From: Rhynchopus sp. YZ270_cl-10
Lineage: Eukaryota; Euglenozoa; Diplonemea; Diplonemida; Diplonemidae
Assembly (NCBI GenBank): GCA_964035575.1
Contig: OZ037908.1
Coordinates: 1,178,001 to 1,242,000, forward strand
Length of the DNA: 64,000 nucleotides
Direction of reading: 5' to 3'
The notes under the pieces are model-generated. The model had not been told where the DNA came from. It made no database searches and saw only the letters and a list, made by a program, of their open reading frames with translations. Below, in pieces: positions 1 through 11,003 of the stretch. Position numbers and translations under genes: made by a program. The number at the start of each line of letters is the position of its first letter. The stretch's first letter is position 1.

Positions 1-164
1 AAAACAACGGCGACTCGCAATGCTGCTAGCAAGACGTAACAGGTGTGGGGGGGGTTGGGAATATGGGTGGTTCACGTTGCAACCTCTTGGTACGCAGGTA
101 GGAGGGAAGACAACGGTATTTGGTGGTCTTCGTGAAAAGGGGGGGCTCTCCACTTTGTCTCTTA

Positions 165-467
165 CTGGGGGGGGGGGGCGAATAAGAGATGTGGCATCTC
201 TTATTAGGCGAACGGACAAGCCAAAAATAAGAAATTTTTTTTGGGGAAAAAAATGCAAAAAAACATTTTCGCCGGAGGCAAAAAAAATTTTTTGACCACT
301 TTTTTGCCAGATCGGGTAGACAGGGTAAAATTTCAAAATGTTTTTTCAAGATAAAACCCTGGTGCATGCAAAAAAAAAAAAAAAAAATACCCCCAAAATC
401 TCAACCTGATCTCTTATTCGGCCCTAATCTCTTATTCACCCCTGATCTCTTATTCGCCCCCCCCCAG
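165..467. mobile_element. MITE with TA target duplication
   Basis: The ends are inverted repeats beginning CTGGGGGGG and continuing into CGAATAAGAGAT, read inward from both sides, with about 24 matching bases. TA flanks both ends (163-164 and 468-469). Inside the right arm the ATCTCTTATTC motif is repeated about four times. Length of about 300 bp, no coding capacity and TA flanks fit a non-autonomous Tc1/mariner-type element; the superfamily is inferred from TA alone. Confidence 0.6.
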
Positions 468-901
468 TAAAATTTATTCTCTCTTTTTTTTTGGCCTCAA
501 AGAGGGTTCCTCTTCACAGCCAAGGTAGTCAGTGGGGAGCGTATTGTGGTAATAAAAAAATATCAACAGAATATTTATTACACACTTTTACGCACAAAAA
601 CAAACCTACAAAAGCGTAGCTTAAAAGGAAGAAATAATCCCTCAGATACGGTCGCCAATCACCCCCCCTCCAACAGGGTAAATGGAGCAACGAAAAAAGC
701 CTGTTCCCTTTTACTTACCTATCAGAGTTACTACTTTTTTTTTTTTGTGTGACTGAGTGTGGGTATGTGTTCAAGAATTAAACTCTTCCCCTCCCCAAAC
801 CCCCTTTTTCGTCTCTGGTTTTCTTTATCCAAACGTCAAGTGGGTGCGTAATACGTTTTTTTTTTCTTTTTTCAAATTCTCTTTTTTTACTTTTTTTTTT
901 C

Positions 902-945
902 AAGGTGACTGAGCACAAGAGAGGCTTCGGTTCATCTAATAAAAC
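902..945 (+). repeat. Dispersed hairpin repeat, family H1
   Basis: One of about ten copies of a roughly 45-nt element. The lower stem is AAGGTGA pairing with TCATCTT (or a paired variant), a short bulge follows, then an upper stem such as CTAAGC with GCTTAG, closed by a loop near ACGAGAG. A tail like ATAAACTTTTC and a T tract follow. This copy has the lower stem AGGTGA/TCATCT, an upper stem weakened by one mismatch, and the loop ACAAGAGAG. All copies found are on the + strand. Confidence 0.65.
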
Positions 946-1624
946 CCACCTTTTTTTTTTGTATAGGGAAATGACTGTGTACCTGCTTACAGTTTCCCAC
1001 TCCGGGTTTACCTTTTTTCCCCATCTCTTTGCGTCACCACTGTTACTCCCTTTCCCTGTACCGGCCGTCGTCCGAGGGGGGAAGGTTATCTACTGGAGAA
1101 GTTTGGCTTCGTGCTACAATTTTTCATTTCAAATCTCAAACTTTGGTTTGACTAAAATGCTTTCTTTTTTTCTGCAAAAAAAAAAAAAAAAAAAAAAAAG
1201 CAAAGCAATCCAGAGAGAACTAACCAAGATTTCGTTCTTTTTTTTTTGTACCACTTTTTTCATTTCAAACCAACGAGCGGTTGTGAACCGCCTCCGTTCT
1301 CTTTCGGTACGGAACACCCACGTCTCCACCCTTTGCATGAGCTTGACGGAGATGCGTTTTAGCACGTTTTCAACTGCTCATTCAAGCCCTTTTTGCTTCG
1401 GCTGGATATCGTGTTTGTACACTTAAACTTTTTCCTACGTTGACTGCTTTAAGTCTTACCCATAAAGAAAACAGCGAAAAAAAAAGCAAAAAAATTAACA
1501 TAAAAGTGTTAAAAAACTGAATAAAACGATCACCAACAAACAACCCCCTCAACATCTGCCCACCAACGACTATATAACAAGTCTTCGCCCAACGCAGCTT
1601 TTTTTCCCTTTTTTTAAAGTATTT

Positions 1625-1693
1625 TGGTGCTTTTGGAAGTCGGTCAACGACCTGTCGGCGACCTGTCAATATCGACCCCTCCCCGGAGCACCA
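1625..1693 (+). repeat. Dispersed repeat H9 with closing stem
   Basis: The 68-nt stretch starts TTGGTGCTTTTGG and ends CCGGAGCACCA, which pair; between them CGGTCAACGACCTGTC and a second ACCTGTC are found. A second copy lies at 61977-62046, where the 3' arm reads GAGTACCAC, so the G-C pair became G-U. Same strand in both places. Function unknown. Confidence 0.5.
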
Positions 1694-1758
1694 TATTTCT
1701 CAAGAAAGGCATTTGTGACATAATTTTTAACGCAGATTTTTTTTTCTAAGGAGGTTTT

Positions 1759-1800
1759 AAGGTGACTAAGCACGAGAGGCTTAGGATCATCTTATAAACT
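1759..1800 (+). repeat. Hairpin repeat H1, consensus copy
   Basis: This copy fits the consensus fully: AAGGTGA with TCATCTT (one G-U pair), bulge GA, CTAAGC with GCTTAG, loop ACGAGAG, then ATAAACTTTTC. It lies in non-coding DNA. Confidence 0.7.
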
Positions 1801-2276
1801 TTTCTTTTTTTCTGGCGCACCATTTCTCTTTTTCGGGTTTCCCCCCTATGTGTGTATCTCAACAAAGAAGCGCACCTCTCAACTTACAAAGTACTACAAT
1901 GAAATGCAATACAAAACAAACAGAGTAGCAAAAACAAAAACAAACAAACTTTCAATACCCCATGTGGTACAGTGTCGACAGGGAAGATGTACAACCGCCT
2001 AACGGTTGGATGCAATCGTCAAAATAAGTTTGGAGGATTTGGGGTTTTAAGATATGTGATGCTATACGGCGGGGTTTCACAACTTTTTCACAACTTTTCG
2101 CACCCACATAGTTGTCAAAAGTTGTGAACAAAAAAGGATTTGAAATTTTTTGTGAAGTACAGATTTCAAATCTTATTCACAACTTTTTTCACACGGGGGT
2201 GGTCTGTGGTCACCTCGCTGCCCCCTTTCTTTTGTTCGCAGCGCAACACTCCGGGGTTCGATAACCCGCGGAGTGT

Positions 2277-2325
2277 CAGTGCCTGCGTCCCAGAGGCGTT
2301 TGCACTATCAACTTCACTTTGTTCT
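2277..2325 (+). repeat. Dispersed repeat H3
   Basis: Contains the block GAGGCGTTTGCACT followed by TCAACTTCAC, preceded by a variant of CAGTGCCCTGCGTC. Related copies are at 33366-33430 (inside the first Rab5 intron), 41750-41810 and 60573-60612, all on the + strand. Confidence 0.5.
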
Positions 2326-2567
2326 CATGAGTTGGTACACAGGTGTGTCTGAGAACTATATAGGGGAGCAATTCTTGCCGCAGAATGCGGCCCCAGCGGT
2401 TTGCAGTTGGTGTATGTGCATTTACAGTACGCGACAGTTTTGGTCTCTTGAACTGCATCTTTGGCTTCAAAAACCCCACAAAAAGGTGCATCAACAACTG
2501 TGTCGTATGACATACGAACTAAGCCAACGGGAGATTAGGTTATTGCCAACCAATTTTTTTTGCGAAT

Positions 2568-2620
2568 GACGTGGGTAGCGTACCAACTAAACAACAAGAC
2601 GAACGGGGTTTTTATTATTT
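2568..2620 (+). repeat. Dispersed repeat H4
   Basis: Begins GACGTGGGTAGCGTACCAAC, continues with CTAAACAACAAGACG and ends in a T/A-rich tail TTTATTATTTT. Copies at 33314-33365 and 60156-60212 have the same order and strand. No stable long stem seen. Confidence 0.5.
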
Positions 2621-3737
2621 TTGAACAAGATAAACAAACAATGCTCTGTTTCCTTTAGTATAGCTGCCACGCAACAACGCAGGATGCACTGTTTTTCTTT
2701 TTTCTTCTTCTTCTTCTTTTCATTTTACGTTTCTTACACAGTTTTTGCGCCCATTTAAATGATTTTCTCTCTTTCGTTACCCACATGAGGCTTATATTAT
2801 ACGTCTTACAATTTTTCGCAGAACCTTTCCTGAAGCGGGGTAGCTGGCACTTTGCTTTTTATTTTTCATTATTTACGAGGGGCTCCAACAAAACACAAAA
2901 AAAGGGTGGTGTAAAAAACATTTGGTCATGCTTTCTGGATATGTTTTGTTTTTCTTCTTTTTTTTGCAAATAAAATTTGATATTCCACGCATTAGGAATT
3001 TTATCCACACAGACCCCGTAGTACCTAGGGTACCTTAGTTAGTCCTTTTGGGGGTCTCAGTTGATGCCGTTCCCCCCCTGGATTTTGTTTCGGTCCATAG
3101 GTGGGTTGTCTTTACCTTCTAAGGAAACTATGGACCATTTTTTGTTGATCCCTCCTATGCTATTCATTGAATGCATACTATTATTGGTGCTCTGAAATAA
3201 AAAATACCAAGTACGCAACAAGTACGCAATATTGGGTATTCCTGTATTTTTTTTTGTTCCCAAAGTGCGCAACAAGTACGCAAAATGGGGTTTTCAGGAG
3301 CACCAATTATGTTGAAATATTTCTGTAGGAGTGGAAGGGGCACATGCAGCCCACTTCTTTTGTATCGAGGAAAGCACATACCTTATAATCACACATCCCT
3401 GGCTTACTTTTCCCCCTTCCCCTTTTTTCTCTCCTGTGCTTGCTGCAAATATAACAAACGTTCTACAAAAACTAACAGAAAAAATAGTCTATCGGGTGGG
3501 GTGTTCTTTGGTCTTTTTTTTTCTCGAGTTTTTACGTACCCGCGCTGCACCATACACATGCTCGAACACTACATCGTGCGTGCCAAAATTACGAACTCCG
3601 GCTAGGGAAATGGCATCATCCATTGCCAACAAGCTTGTAGAAACCAGCGCAGCATAACGCATGACGAATGTGATCAAAGGTGACTACGCACACGAGAGAT
3701 TGATGAATAACCAATGTTCAAAACATTCAGTAATCTA

Positions 3738-3787
3738 ATCAGACTATGCACACGAGAGGCTTAGGATCATCTTATAAACTTTTCTCT
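3738..3787 (+). repeat. Hairpin repeat H1 just upstream of the acyl ligase
   Basis: The 3' half is the H1 consensus (ACGAGAGGCTTAGGATCATC plus tail) and the 5' arm is degenerate. A second broken copy starts at 3676. The following pyrimidine stretch (3781-3815) ends in CCCCAAG, 24 nt before the ATG at 3839, so this copy sits where a trans-splice acceptor would be expected. Confidence 0.55.
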
Positions 3788-3838
3788 TTTGTTTTTGTAA
3801 ACTTTCCCCAAGAAACGAAATTATCAGGATAACACACA

Positions 3839-5464
3839 ATGCGTCCGCACACCTTGGCGGAAGCGCTGAAGAAGAACAGTGTGGTGTCGTGCCGGAAGCT
3901 TGCTGTGAAGTGCTGCACGACAGGGATTTCTGTGACGCATAAGGAGTTTTATGTTCGCAGCAGGCGTCTTGCGTGTGTACTGCGCAGTGCAGGCCTGCGG
4001 CGTGGCGACCGTGTAGGTGTGGCAGGCCCAAACAGCCTTCTCCACATAGAGGCCTATGCCAGCGCTGCGCTAGCTGGCTACGTCGTGGTGCCGATCAACC
4101 CGACGTTGACGCACACAGCTGTCGCAGAGATCACTGCCTTGACACATATGAAAGCGGTGCTCAGCATCTATAGTGACGTTGTTGCCGATCAGTTTCCACT
4201 CCAGTCGCCGCAGATCCTATTCCGTACCTTCTCGGAGTACGAAGACGCGATGAAAAACAGCGAGGTGGAAGTGGAGGTGGGTGACGACAGCGCGCTCGAG
4301 CCTGCAGGGCTGGACGATGAATGGGCAGTGCTCTACACATCGGGGACGTCCTCCGGAAAGCAGAAGGGCGTCCTCCGCACGCAAGGAGGGACAATCAACG
4401 GAATCCTCTCCCATTCAGGGCCGATGTGTCTCAATGAAGGCTCGAAGGGGTTGGTTGCATTCCCTTTGCATGGGGTGTCGTCGTTTTTCTTCGCATTTTT
4501 GTATCTTTATATTGGGGGAAGCATGGTGGTAGCAGACTTTTTTACGAACCTGGTTCCTACCGGTGTTGTTGAGTACAAAGCACCGTCGCTTCGACCGCTC
4601 ATCGAATCCGAACAGATCACATTCCTCACGTTATCGCCCCTTCTCCTCCGCACAGTCTTCTTCGAAACCCAATCCTCCGCCTGCGGGGTAACCTCCTTGA
4701 AGACGATCCTGGTCACCGGGGCATTCTCTACCGGTGAGTTCCGCGTTGCCCTGCGGGAGTGGTTTCTTGCCAAAGGGCAGACTGTCGAGATATTTGATGT
4801 GTACGGCTCCACTGAGGCTGGGGTCATCACCATCTTACCACCGGAGAAGCTGGACCGCTATCGCTTCATCGACGGCTGTGTTGGTGCGGAGCCTGTCGGG
4901 GTGCACCTCTGCCGCATCACAGACACCGAGACCGGGGCTGTCATAGAGCAGCCCAACAAGGTGGGCAACATCGAAGTCAATACGACCATGATGATGAGTG
5001 GGTATCTCAGTGCGGATGGCAGCCTGCCGGCAGTCATGGAGGACGGCTTCTTCCGGCAGGGCGACCTTGGTTATCGGAATGACGACGGAATGTTGTGTCT
5101 GAAAGGGCGCAGTGGGGATGTGATCGTGCACAGCTCTGGGGTGCTGCAGTACCCGATTGATGTCGAGAGTGTGGTGCACTCCTGTGTGGATGTACCGTGT
5201 GAGGTGCATGCTGTGGGTCTGCCAAGCAACCAGCGCGCAGAGCGCATCGCAGTCGTGGTCGTGCTGACAGACGTGGCAGCGACGGAGGAGGACGTCGCCT
5301 CTGTCGAGAAGGCAATCACAGCCTCGCTCGCGCAGCGCTGCCATGTACAGGTCCGGCCAAGCTCTGTCCGTGTAGTCCTCTCTTCCGACCCACGCCTCCC
5401 AAAAACCCTCAACGGGAAGGTACGAAAATCGGAGCTACGAGTCGCATTCCCAGAGGGATCTTAG
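3839..5464 (+). CDS. AMP-forming acyl/acid ligase (ANL superfamily)
   Basis: A 541-residue single-exon protein of the adenylate-forming family (acyl-CoA synthetases, 4-coumarate-CoA-ligase-like enzymes, luciferases). Such enzymes activate a carboxylic acid with ATP to an acyl-AMP and normally pass it to CoA. The family motifs are in order: the phosphate-binding loop YTSGTSSGKQKG near residues 165-176, YGSTEAG near 320 (A5), GDLG near 405 and GRSGDVIVHSSG near 423-434 (A7/A8), and PKTLNGKVRKSELR near 520-533, whose NGK lysine is the usual catalytic lysine. Length is typical of the family. The ATG at 3839 starts a continuous homologous N-terminus and follows a pyrimidine tract with AG. The substrate cannot be told from sequence: no organelle signal is evident at the N-terminus, and the motif GVLQYP replaces the more usual G-x-x-x-x-P spacing only mildly. 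It is followed after 478 nt by surface-protein gene A. Confidence 0.88.
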   Translation: MRPHTLAEALKKNSVVSCRKLAVKCCTTGISVTHKEFYVRSRRLACVLRSAGLRRGDRVGVAGPNSLLHIEAYASAALAGYVVVPINPTLTHTAVAEITALTHMKAVLSIYSDVVADQFPLQSPQILFRTFSEYEDAMKNSEVEVEVGDDSALEPAGLDDEWAVLYTSGTSSGKQKGVLRTQGGTINGILSHSGPMCLNEGSKGLVAFPLHGVSSFFFAFLYLYIGGSMVVADFFTNLVPTGVVEYKAPSLRPLIESEQITFLTLSPLLLRTVFFETQSSACGVTSLKTILVTGAFSTGEFRVALREWFLAKGQTVEIFDVYGSTEAGVITILPPEKLDRYRFIDGCVGAEPVGVHLCRITDTETGAVIEQPNKVGNIEVNTTMMMSGYLSADGSLPAVMEDGFFRQGDLGYRNDDGMLCLKGRSGDVIVHSSGVLQYPIDVESVVHSCVDVPCEVHAVGLPSNQRAERIAVVVVLTDVAATEEDVASVEKAITASLAQRCHVQVRPSSVRVVLSSDPRLPKTLNGKVRKSELRVAFPEGS

Positions 5465-5942
5465 GGGAAGGGGAGGGGCAGGAAGGAGTTAGCGCTTTAG
5501 AGAAAGAGAGAGAGAGAAGGTCCATGTGTTTGAAAGCAAGTTGCGGGGGCAGTTCCTGAGAGCGGAGAGCATTGCGCAGATAGATGTCTTGTGTGTTCTC
5601 ATAGCCAATAGGCCTTGAATAAGGTTAATTCTTGCTCAGAATATGGCGCCAAGAATGTCTTGTGTTGGGTAGAAGGCTTCATTCGTCTTGGGAGAAAGGA
5701 ATAGCAACGTGTCGTTTTATTTTTGACTGAAATGGTGGGTGAGGGGGCGGGGAGGGGGGTGGGTGGCGGAGTTTGTGGTGGAATTTCTTGAAATGAAATT
5801 AAAATAAACAAAAAAATGCACCTGTTTTTCTTCGCTCTTTGGGGACACATTCTGCCTTAATATGGGTGCTTTCCCACACGCATCACACCCCACTCTTCCA
5901 TTCTTTTGTACAAAACCCTTCCCGACCAGAACAGAACAAAAA
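5465..5942. other. Spacer between acyl ligase and gene A
   Basis: Contains a GA-rich run (5500-5520) and a G-rich run (5735-5770). The last 80 nt (5862-5942) match the leader of gene C (21304-21390), including a pyrimidine-rich stretch ending in an AG 11-13 nt before the ATG. I read this as a conserved 5' leader and splice-acceptor region, not coding sequence, although it is open in frame with gene A. Confidence 0.55.
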
Positions 5943-8900
5943 ATGCGTTTGACAGCATCCTTCCTCCTCTTGCTGTTGCTCCTCTGCACAGAGGTGGATG
6001 CAGTGTACTATTGGTTCAAGGGAGTCAAAGCGTATCAAAAGTCGAGGGGCAATGAAGTAGGCACCGAGGACTATACCATGGTAGGGTCCATCTCAGTAAG
6101 TGGCGGGGCGACAAGGGATCTGGGGTGCATTCAGTGCGATTCGAATGGGGATTGTACGAGTACTGGGGCATATGGTGCGTCGGGTACGCAGTCAAAGTCG
6201 GATGGCTTGTCGATGTCGATCAGCTTTGATGCATGGGAAGACAGCAACGGCGACCGCTGTGAATACAAAACCGGCAGCTTAATAACAGACGACGAGGCCC
6301 GCGTGCAGAAGACGTGCACACTAGACTTGACGGCCTACGACGTCGACACAGAGGTGACCTACCGTTGCAGCGGGGGCGACGCATGGCTAGAAGTCGTCTT
6401 CAGGTGGTGGACCGGGGGAACAGACGCACCACCTACCAACCAGCCAGCAACAGACTCTCCTGGAGCAACTCCAGCGCCACCTATAGGGGCGACAATGACT
6501 CCGTTGGACGAGTGCACTGCCACATGTGTCACATGTGCTGGTACCACCTGTTCCAATGTTGCGCAGGAGTGCGAGGACCCGAACAAGGACCCTGCTTCCA
6601 CCAACGACTGGATGTGCAAATGTACATTTGCCGGTGTCGGACAGGCAACTGCGAAGGTTGCAGTGTGTGTTCCCTGGAATGCACTAACACCTTCACCACC
6701 AACAGTGTCGCCACGTACAATGTCACCACTGACAGCATCGCCGTACGCCACAATGGCTCCGAAGATACATCCACCACCAACGTTTCCGCCAGGAACAGCA
6801 TCGCCGTACGCCACAATGGCTCCGAAGATACATCCGCCACCAACGTTTCCACCAGGAACAGCATCGCCGTACGCCACAATGGCTCCGAAGATACTTCCAC
6901 CACCAACGTTTCCACCAGGAACAGCATCGCCGTACGCCACAATGGCTCCGAAGATACTTCCACCACCAACGTTTCCACCAGGAACAGCATCGCCGTACGC
7001 CACAATGGCTCCGAAGATACATCCGCCACCAACGTTTCCACCAGGAACAGCATCGCCGTACGCCACAATGGCTCCGAAGATACATCCGCCACCAACGTTT
7101 CCACCAGGAACAGCATCGCCGTACGCCACAATGGCTCCGAAGATACTTCCACCACCAACGTTTCCACCAGGAACAGCATCGCCGTACGCCACAATGGCTC
7201 CGAAGATACTTCCACCACCAACGTTTCCACCAGGAACAGCATCGCCGTACGCCACAATGGCTCCGAAGATACTTCCACCACCAACGTTTCCACCAGGAAC
7301 AGCATCGCCGTACGCCACAATGGCTCCGAAGATACTTCCACCACCAACGTTTCCACCAGGAACAGCATCGCCGTACGCCACAATGGCTCCGAAGATACAT
7401 CCGCCACCAACGTTTCCACCAGGAACAGCATCGCCGTACGCCACAATGGCTCCGAAGATACATCCACCACCAACGTTTCCACCAGGAACAGCATCGCCGT
7501 ACGCCACAATGGCTCCGAAGATACATCCGCCACCAACGTTTCCACCAGGAACAGCATCGCCGTACGCCACAATGGCTCCGAAGATACTTCCACCACCAAC
7601 GTTTCCACCAGGAACAGCATCGCCGTACGCCACAATGGCTCCGAAGATACATCCGCCACCAACGTTTCCACCAGGAACAGCATCGCCGTACGCCACAATG
7701 GCTCCGAAGATACATCCACCACCAACGTTTCCACCAGGAACAGCATCGCCGTACGCCACAATGGCTCCGAAGATACATCCGCCACCAACGTTTCCACCAG
7801 GAACAGCATCGCCGTACGCCACAATGGCTCCGAAGATACTTCCACCACCAACGTTTCCACCAGGAACAGCATCGCCGTACGCCACAATGGCTCCGAAGAT
7901 ACATCCGCCACCAACGTTTCCACCAGGAACAGCATCGCCGTACGCCACAATGGCTCCGAAGATACTTCCACCACCAACGTTTCCACCAGGAACAGCATCG
8001 CCGTACGCCACAATGGCTCCGAAGATACTTCCACCACCAACGTTTCCACCAGGAACAGCATCGCCGTACGCCACAATGGCTCCGAAGATACATCCGCCAC
8101 CAACGTTTCCACCAGGAACAGCATCGCCGTACGCCACAATGGCTCCGAAGATACATCCGCCACCAACGTTTCCACCAGGAACAGCATCGCCGTACGCCAC
8201 AATGGCTCCGAAGATACTTCCACCACCAACGTTTCCACCAGGAACAGCATCGCCGTACGCCACAATGGCTCCGAAGATACTTCCACCACCAACGTTTCCA
8301 CCAGGAACAGCATCGCCGTACGCCACAATGGCTCCGAAGATACTTCCACCACCAACGTTTCCACCAGGAACAGCATCGCCGTACGCCACAATGGCTCCGA
8401 AGATACTTCCACCACCAACGTTTCCACCAGGAACAGCATCGCCGTACGCCACAATGGCTCCGAAGATACATCCGCCACCAACGTTTCCACCAGGAACAGC
8501 ATCGCCGTACGCCACAATGGCTCCGAAGATACATCCACCACCAACGTTTCCACCAGGAACAGCATCGCCGTACGCCACAATGGCTCCGAAGATACTTCCA
8601 CCACCAACGTTTCCACCAGGAACAGCATCGCCGTACGCCACAATGGCTCCGAAGATACATCCGCCACCAACGTTTCCACCAGGAACAGCATCGCCGTACG
8701 CCACAATGGCTCCGAAGATACATCCGCCACCAACGTTTCCACCAGGAACAGCATCGCCGTACGCCACAATGGCTCCGAAGATACTTCCACCACCAACGTT
8801 TCCACCAGGAACAGCATCGCCGTACGCCACAATGGCTCCGAAGATACATCCACCACCAACGTTTCCACCAGGAACAGCATCGCCGTACGCCACAATGGCT

Positions 8901-11003
8901 CCGAAGATACATCCGCCACCAACGTTTCCACCAGGAACAGCATCGCCGTACGCCACAATGGCTCCGAAGATACTTCCACCACCAACGTTTCCACCAGGAA
9001 CAGCATCGCCGTACGCCACAATGGCTCCGAAGATACTTCCACCACCAACGTTTCCACCAGGAACAGCATCGCCGTACGCCACAATGGCTCCGAAGATACA
9101 TCCGCCACCAACGTTTCCACCAGGAACAGCATCGCCGTACGCCACAATGGCTCCGAAGATACATCCGCCACCAACGTTTCCACCAGGAACAGCATCGCCG
9201 TACGCCACAATGGCTCCGACAAACGCACCACCGACATCGGCGCAGACCCAGGCGCCTGCCACACCTGCCCCGCGGATCATCACCCCAAGATCGCTTACAC
9301 CTGGAACGTACTCTCCAAGCACCACTCAGGCACCACCAGGAATGACAGTTGCACCGATCACAGCTGCTCCTGGAGTGACACTTCCTCCGCAGACTAAGGC
9401 ACCTGCCCCGCGGACCATCACCCCAAGATCGCTCACACCTGGAACGTACTCTCCAAGCACCACTCAGGCACCACCAGGAATGACAGTTGCACCGATCACA
9501 GCTGCTCCTGGAGTGACACTTTCCCCACTGACAGATGCACCTGCAACAGGAGCGCCTGTGGTCAGGTCCCTCGGCCCTGCGACATATTCTCCGCATGACA
9601 CTGAGGCACCGGCAGGTTCTTCACGTGCGCCACTTCCCGTGAGGACGTTGGCTCCGTACGTCACATCCGTGCCACGGTCCTTCACGCCTGGGCAACCGTC
9701 GACGTACTCACCAGACAGTTCGGAGGCACCTCCTGGGTTGTCGCGTGCTCCTGTTACCGACACGCCAAGCACATTCGTACCGTACAGAACGCTGGCCCCA
9801 TATCAAGCAAGCCACTCACCCACGGACACAGCAGCACCAGCAGGCGAGTCGCGTATCCCTGCAACACTGGGCCCGCTCGGTGCACAGGAGTCGCGCACGC
9901 CTAGGACTTTGGCACCCCTGCCTCCTCCTCGTATGTCACCCGCCCTCACCCTACGTCAGCAATGTCGTTAAGACTGATTTCAGGTGGGGTGAAAACCCTT
10001 CTTCAGAGTTTTGAAATCCGAAAATCCACTTTTGTGCCCTCTTTAAAAAGTGATGAAAATACAGGAACCGTACTGTTATTAATGGTTACCTAGACCCACC
10101 TACCACCTTCCCACAGCACTGCCGGCAGGCAGCACGTTCTCACCGCCTTCGAGCCGCTTCTACAACGGTACGTTCGTGCCATGTGATGTGGACGGCGGGG
10201 TGCGCACAGCAACACCGCTGACCTTCGTGAAGGACGGTGCACCCGTACCAGACGTGACGGTGTCGTACCAGTTCGGCTTCGTCTTCGGGAATCAGGACGG
10301 TGTGCAGTTCACTGTGGAGATGCCTGCACCCTTGGGTGAGGACACATACGGTAGTGTGGCACTGAGGCCCGCCTCTCCCGAGAAGAACATGAAGGGCTTC
10401 CTCATCTTCGTGGCTGACACACAGGGTGCAGCAGGGGTCGCGAAGATCATGACGAGCAGTGGCGGCACACCTGAGAAGGCCGACGCAGCGACGCTGCAGA
10501 ACATTTGGTGGTACCAGTCGAGCAACGTGGGGGGGACGCTCACCTTCAAGTTCATTCTGGGTGTGGATAACCAGATGTACCCGCTGGACAGTGCGCGGGC
10601 TTGGGACTTTGCGTTTGCTTCGGGGTCGGGACGTGTGTTCTCGAGCTGGACAAAGCACTCGACGTCGGGCATCACTGCACAAGCTCAGACGCTCCAGCGG
10701 TGCGACATCAGTGCTGCCGCTGGTGCTGAGTCGAGCTCGAGTGATGGGGGCGGCGGGATGGGCATTGGGATCATTGTGGCCATCATCCTTGGGGTTCTGC
10801 TCTGCTGTGCAGTGGTTGGAGGTGCTGTCTTCTACCGCAGGAAGTGGCAGGCAATCGACGTGGATTACACCTCATTTTTCGGAAACATGAACGAGGACCC
10901 GTGCTTCGAAAACTTTGACGAGACAATCAACCAAGAAACCACGAATGAAATGACTGCCTCTGTTCCAGGCCCGCCTGAACCAGACTATGGCATATTGCTT
11001 TAG
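5943..11003 (+). CDS. Mucin-like type I membrane surface protein A (two exons)
   Basis: Two exons, 5943-9930 and 10117-11003, joined by a GTATGT...CACAG intron of 186 nt, give 1624 residues in frame. In order: signal peptide (MRLTASFLLLLLLLC...), a Cys-containing unique domain to about residue 160, a second Cys-rich module near 185-245, 39 periods of a 21-residue Pro-rich repeat, a Thr/Pro/Ser stalk made of units such as LTPGTYSPSTTQAPPGM, then exon 2 with a compact ectodomain of about 180 residues, a transmembrane helix (IGIIVAIILGVLLCCAVVGG) and a tail of about 60 residues. The ATG at 5943 is preferred over the upstream in-frame 5862 because it begins the signal peptide and matches genes B and C. 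The stalk is probably heavily O-glycosylated. The role is unknown; a cell-surface coat or adhesion role is inference. No homologue is named with confidence. Confidence 0.82.
6735..9219 (+). repeat. 63-nt coding minisatellite, 39 periods
   Basis: The unit starts GCATCGCCGTACGCCACAAT and encodes 21 residues (PYATMAPKI[H/L]PPPTFPPGTAS). Start positions of the first and the last partial unit differ by 2457 = 39 x 63. Units differ nearly only at one codon (cat or ctt) and one following silent base, giving three unit types. The period is a multiple of three and the unit has no stop in any frame, so all six frames appear open; only the frame with the signal peptide is taken as real. Confidence 0.95.

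Larger units (their letters stand above)
1..3838. other. Non-coding region at the window start
   Basis: No convincing gene is seen in these 3.8 kb. Open frames are short and dominated by homopolymers. It holds a TA-flanked inverted-repeat element (165-467), hairpin repeats (902-945, 1759-1800, 3738-3787), a copy of a stem-closed repeat (1625-1693), a strong hairpin at 2247-2275 and several repeats that recur near the right end of the window, such as 1148-1235, which resembles 63373-63440. The left part could still hold small exons that I cannot recognise. Confidence 0.6.

Noticed and set aside
700-735. Motif TTTACTTACCTATCAGAG, complementary to 5' splice sites, also at 12340-12366; possible U1 snRNA 5' end
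   Set aside because: No U1 stem-loop I, no Sm site at a sensible distance, and the two copies share only this short block, so it is more likely part of a dispersed repeat.
2247-2275. tRNA-like T arm (GGGGTTCGATAACCC)
   Set aside because: The C61 position is A, and no D arm, anticodon arm or acceptor stem can be fitted upstream. It is kept only as a hairpin.
6314-9596. Long open frames on both strands across the 63-nt array (up to 1027 codons + and 988 codons -)
   Set aside because: The repeat period is divisible by three and the unit lacks stops in all frames, so openness is automatic. Only the frame with signal peptide, intron and shared stalk is supported.
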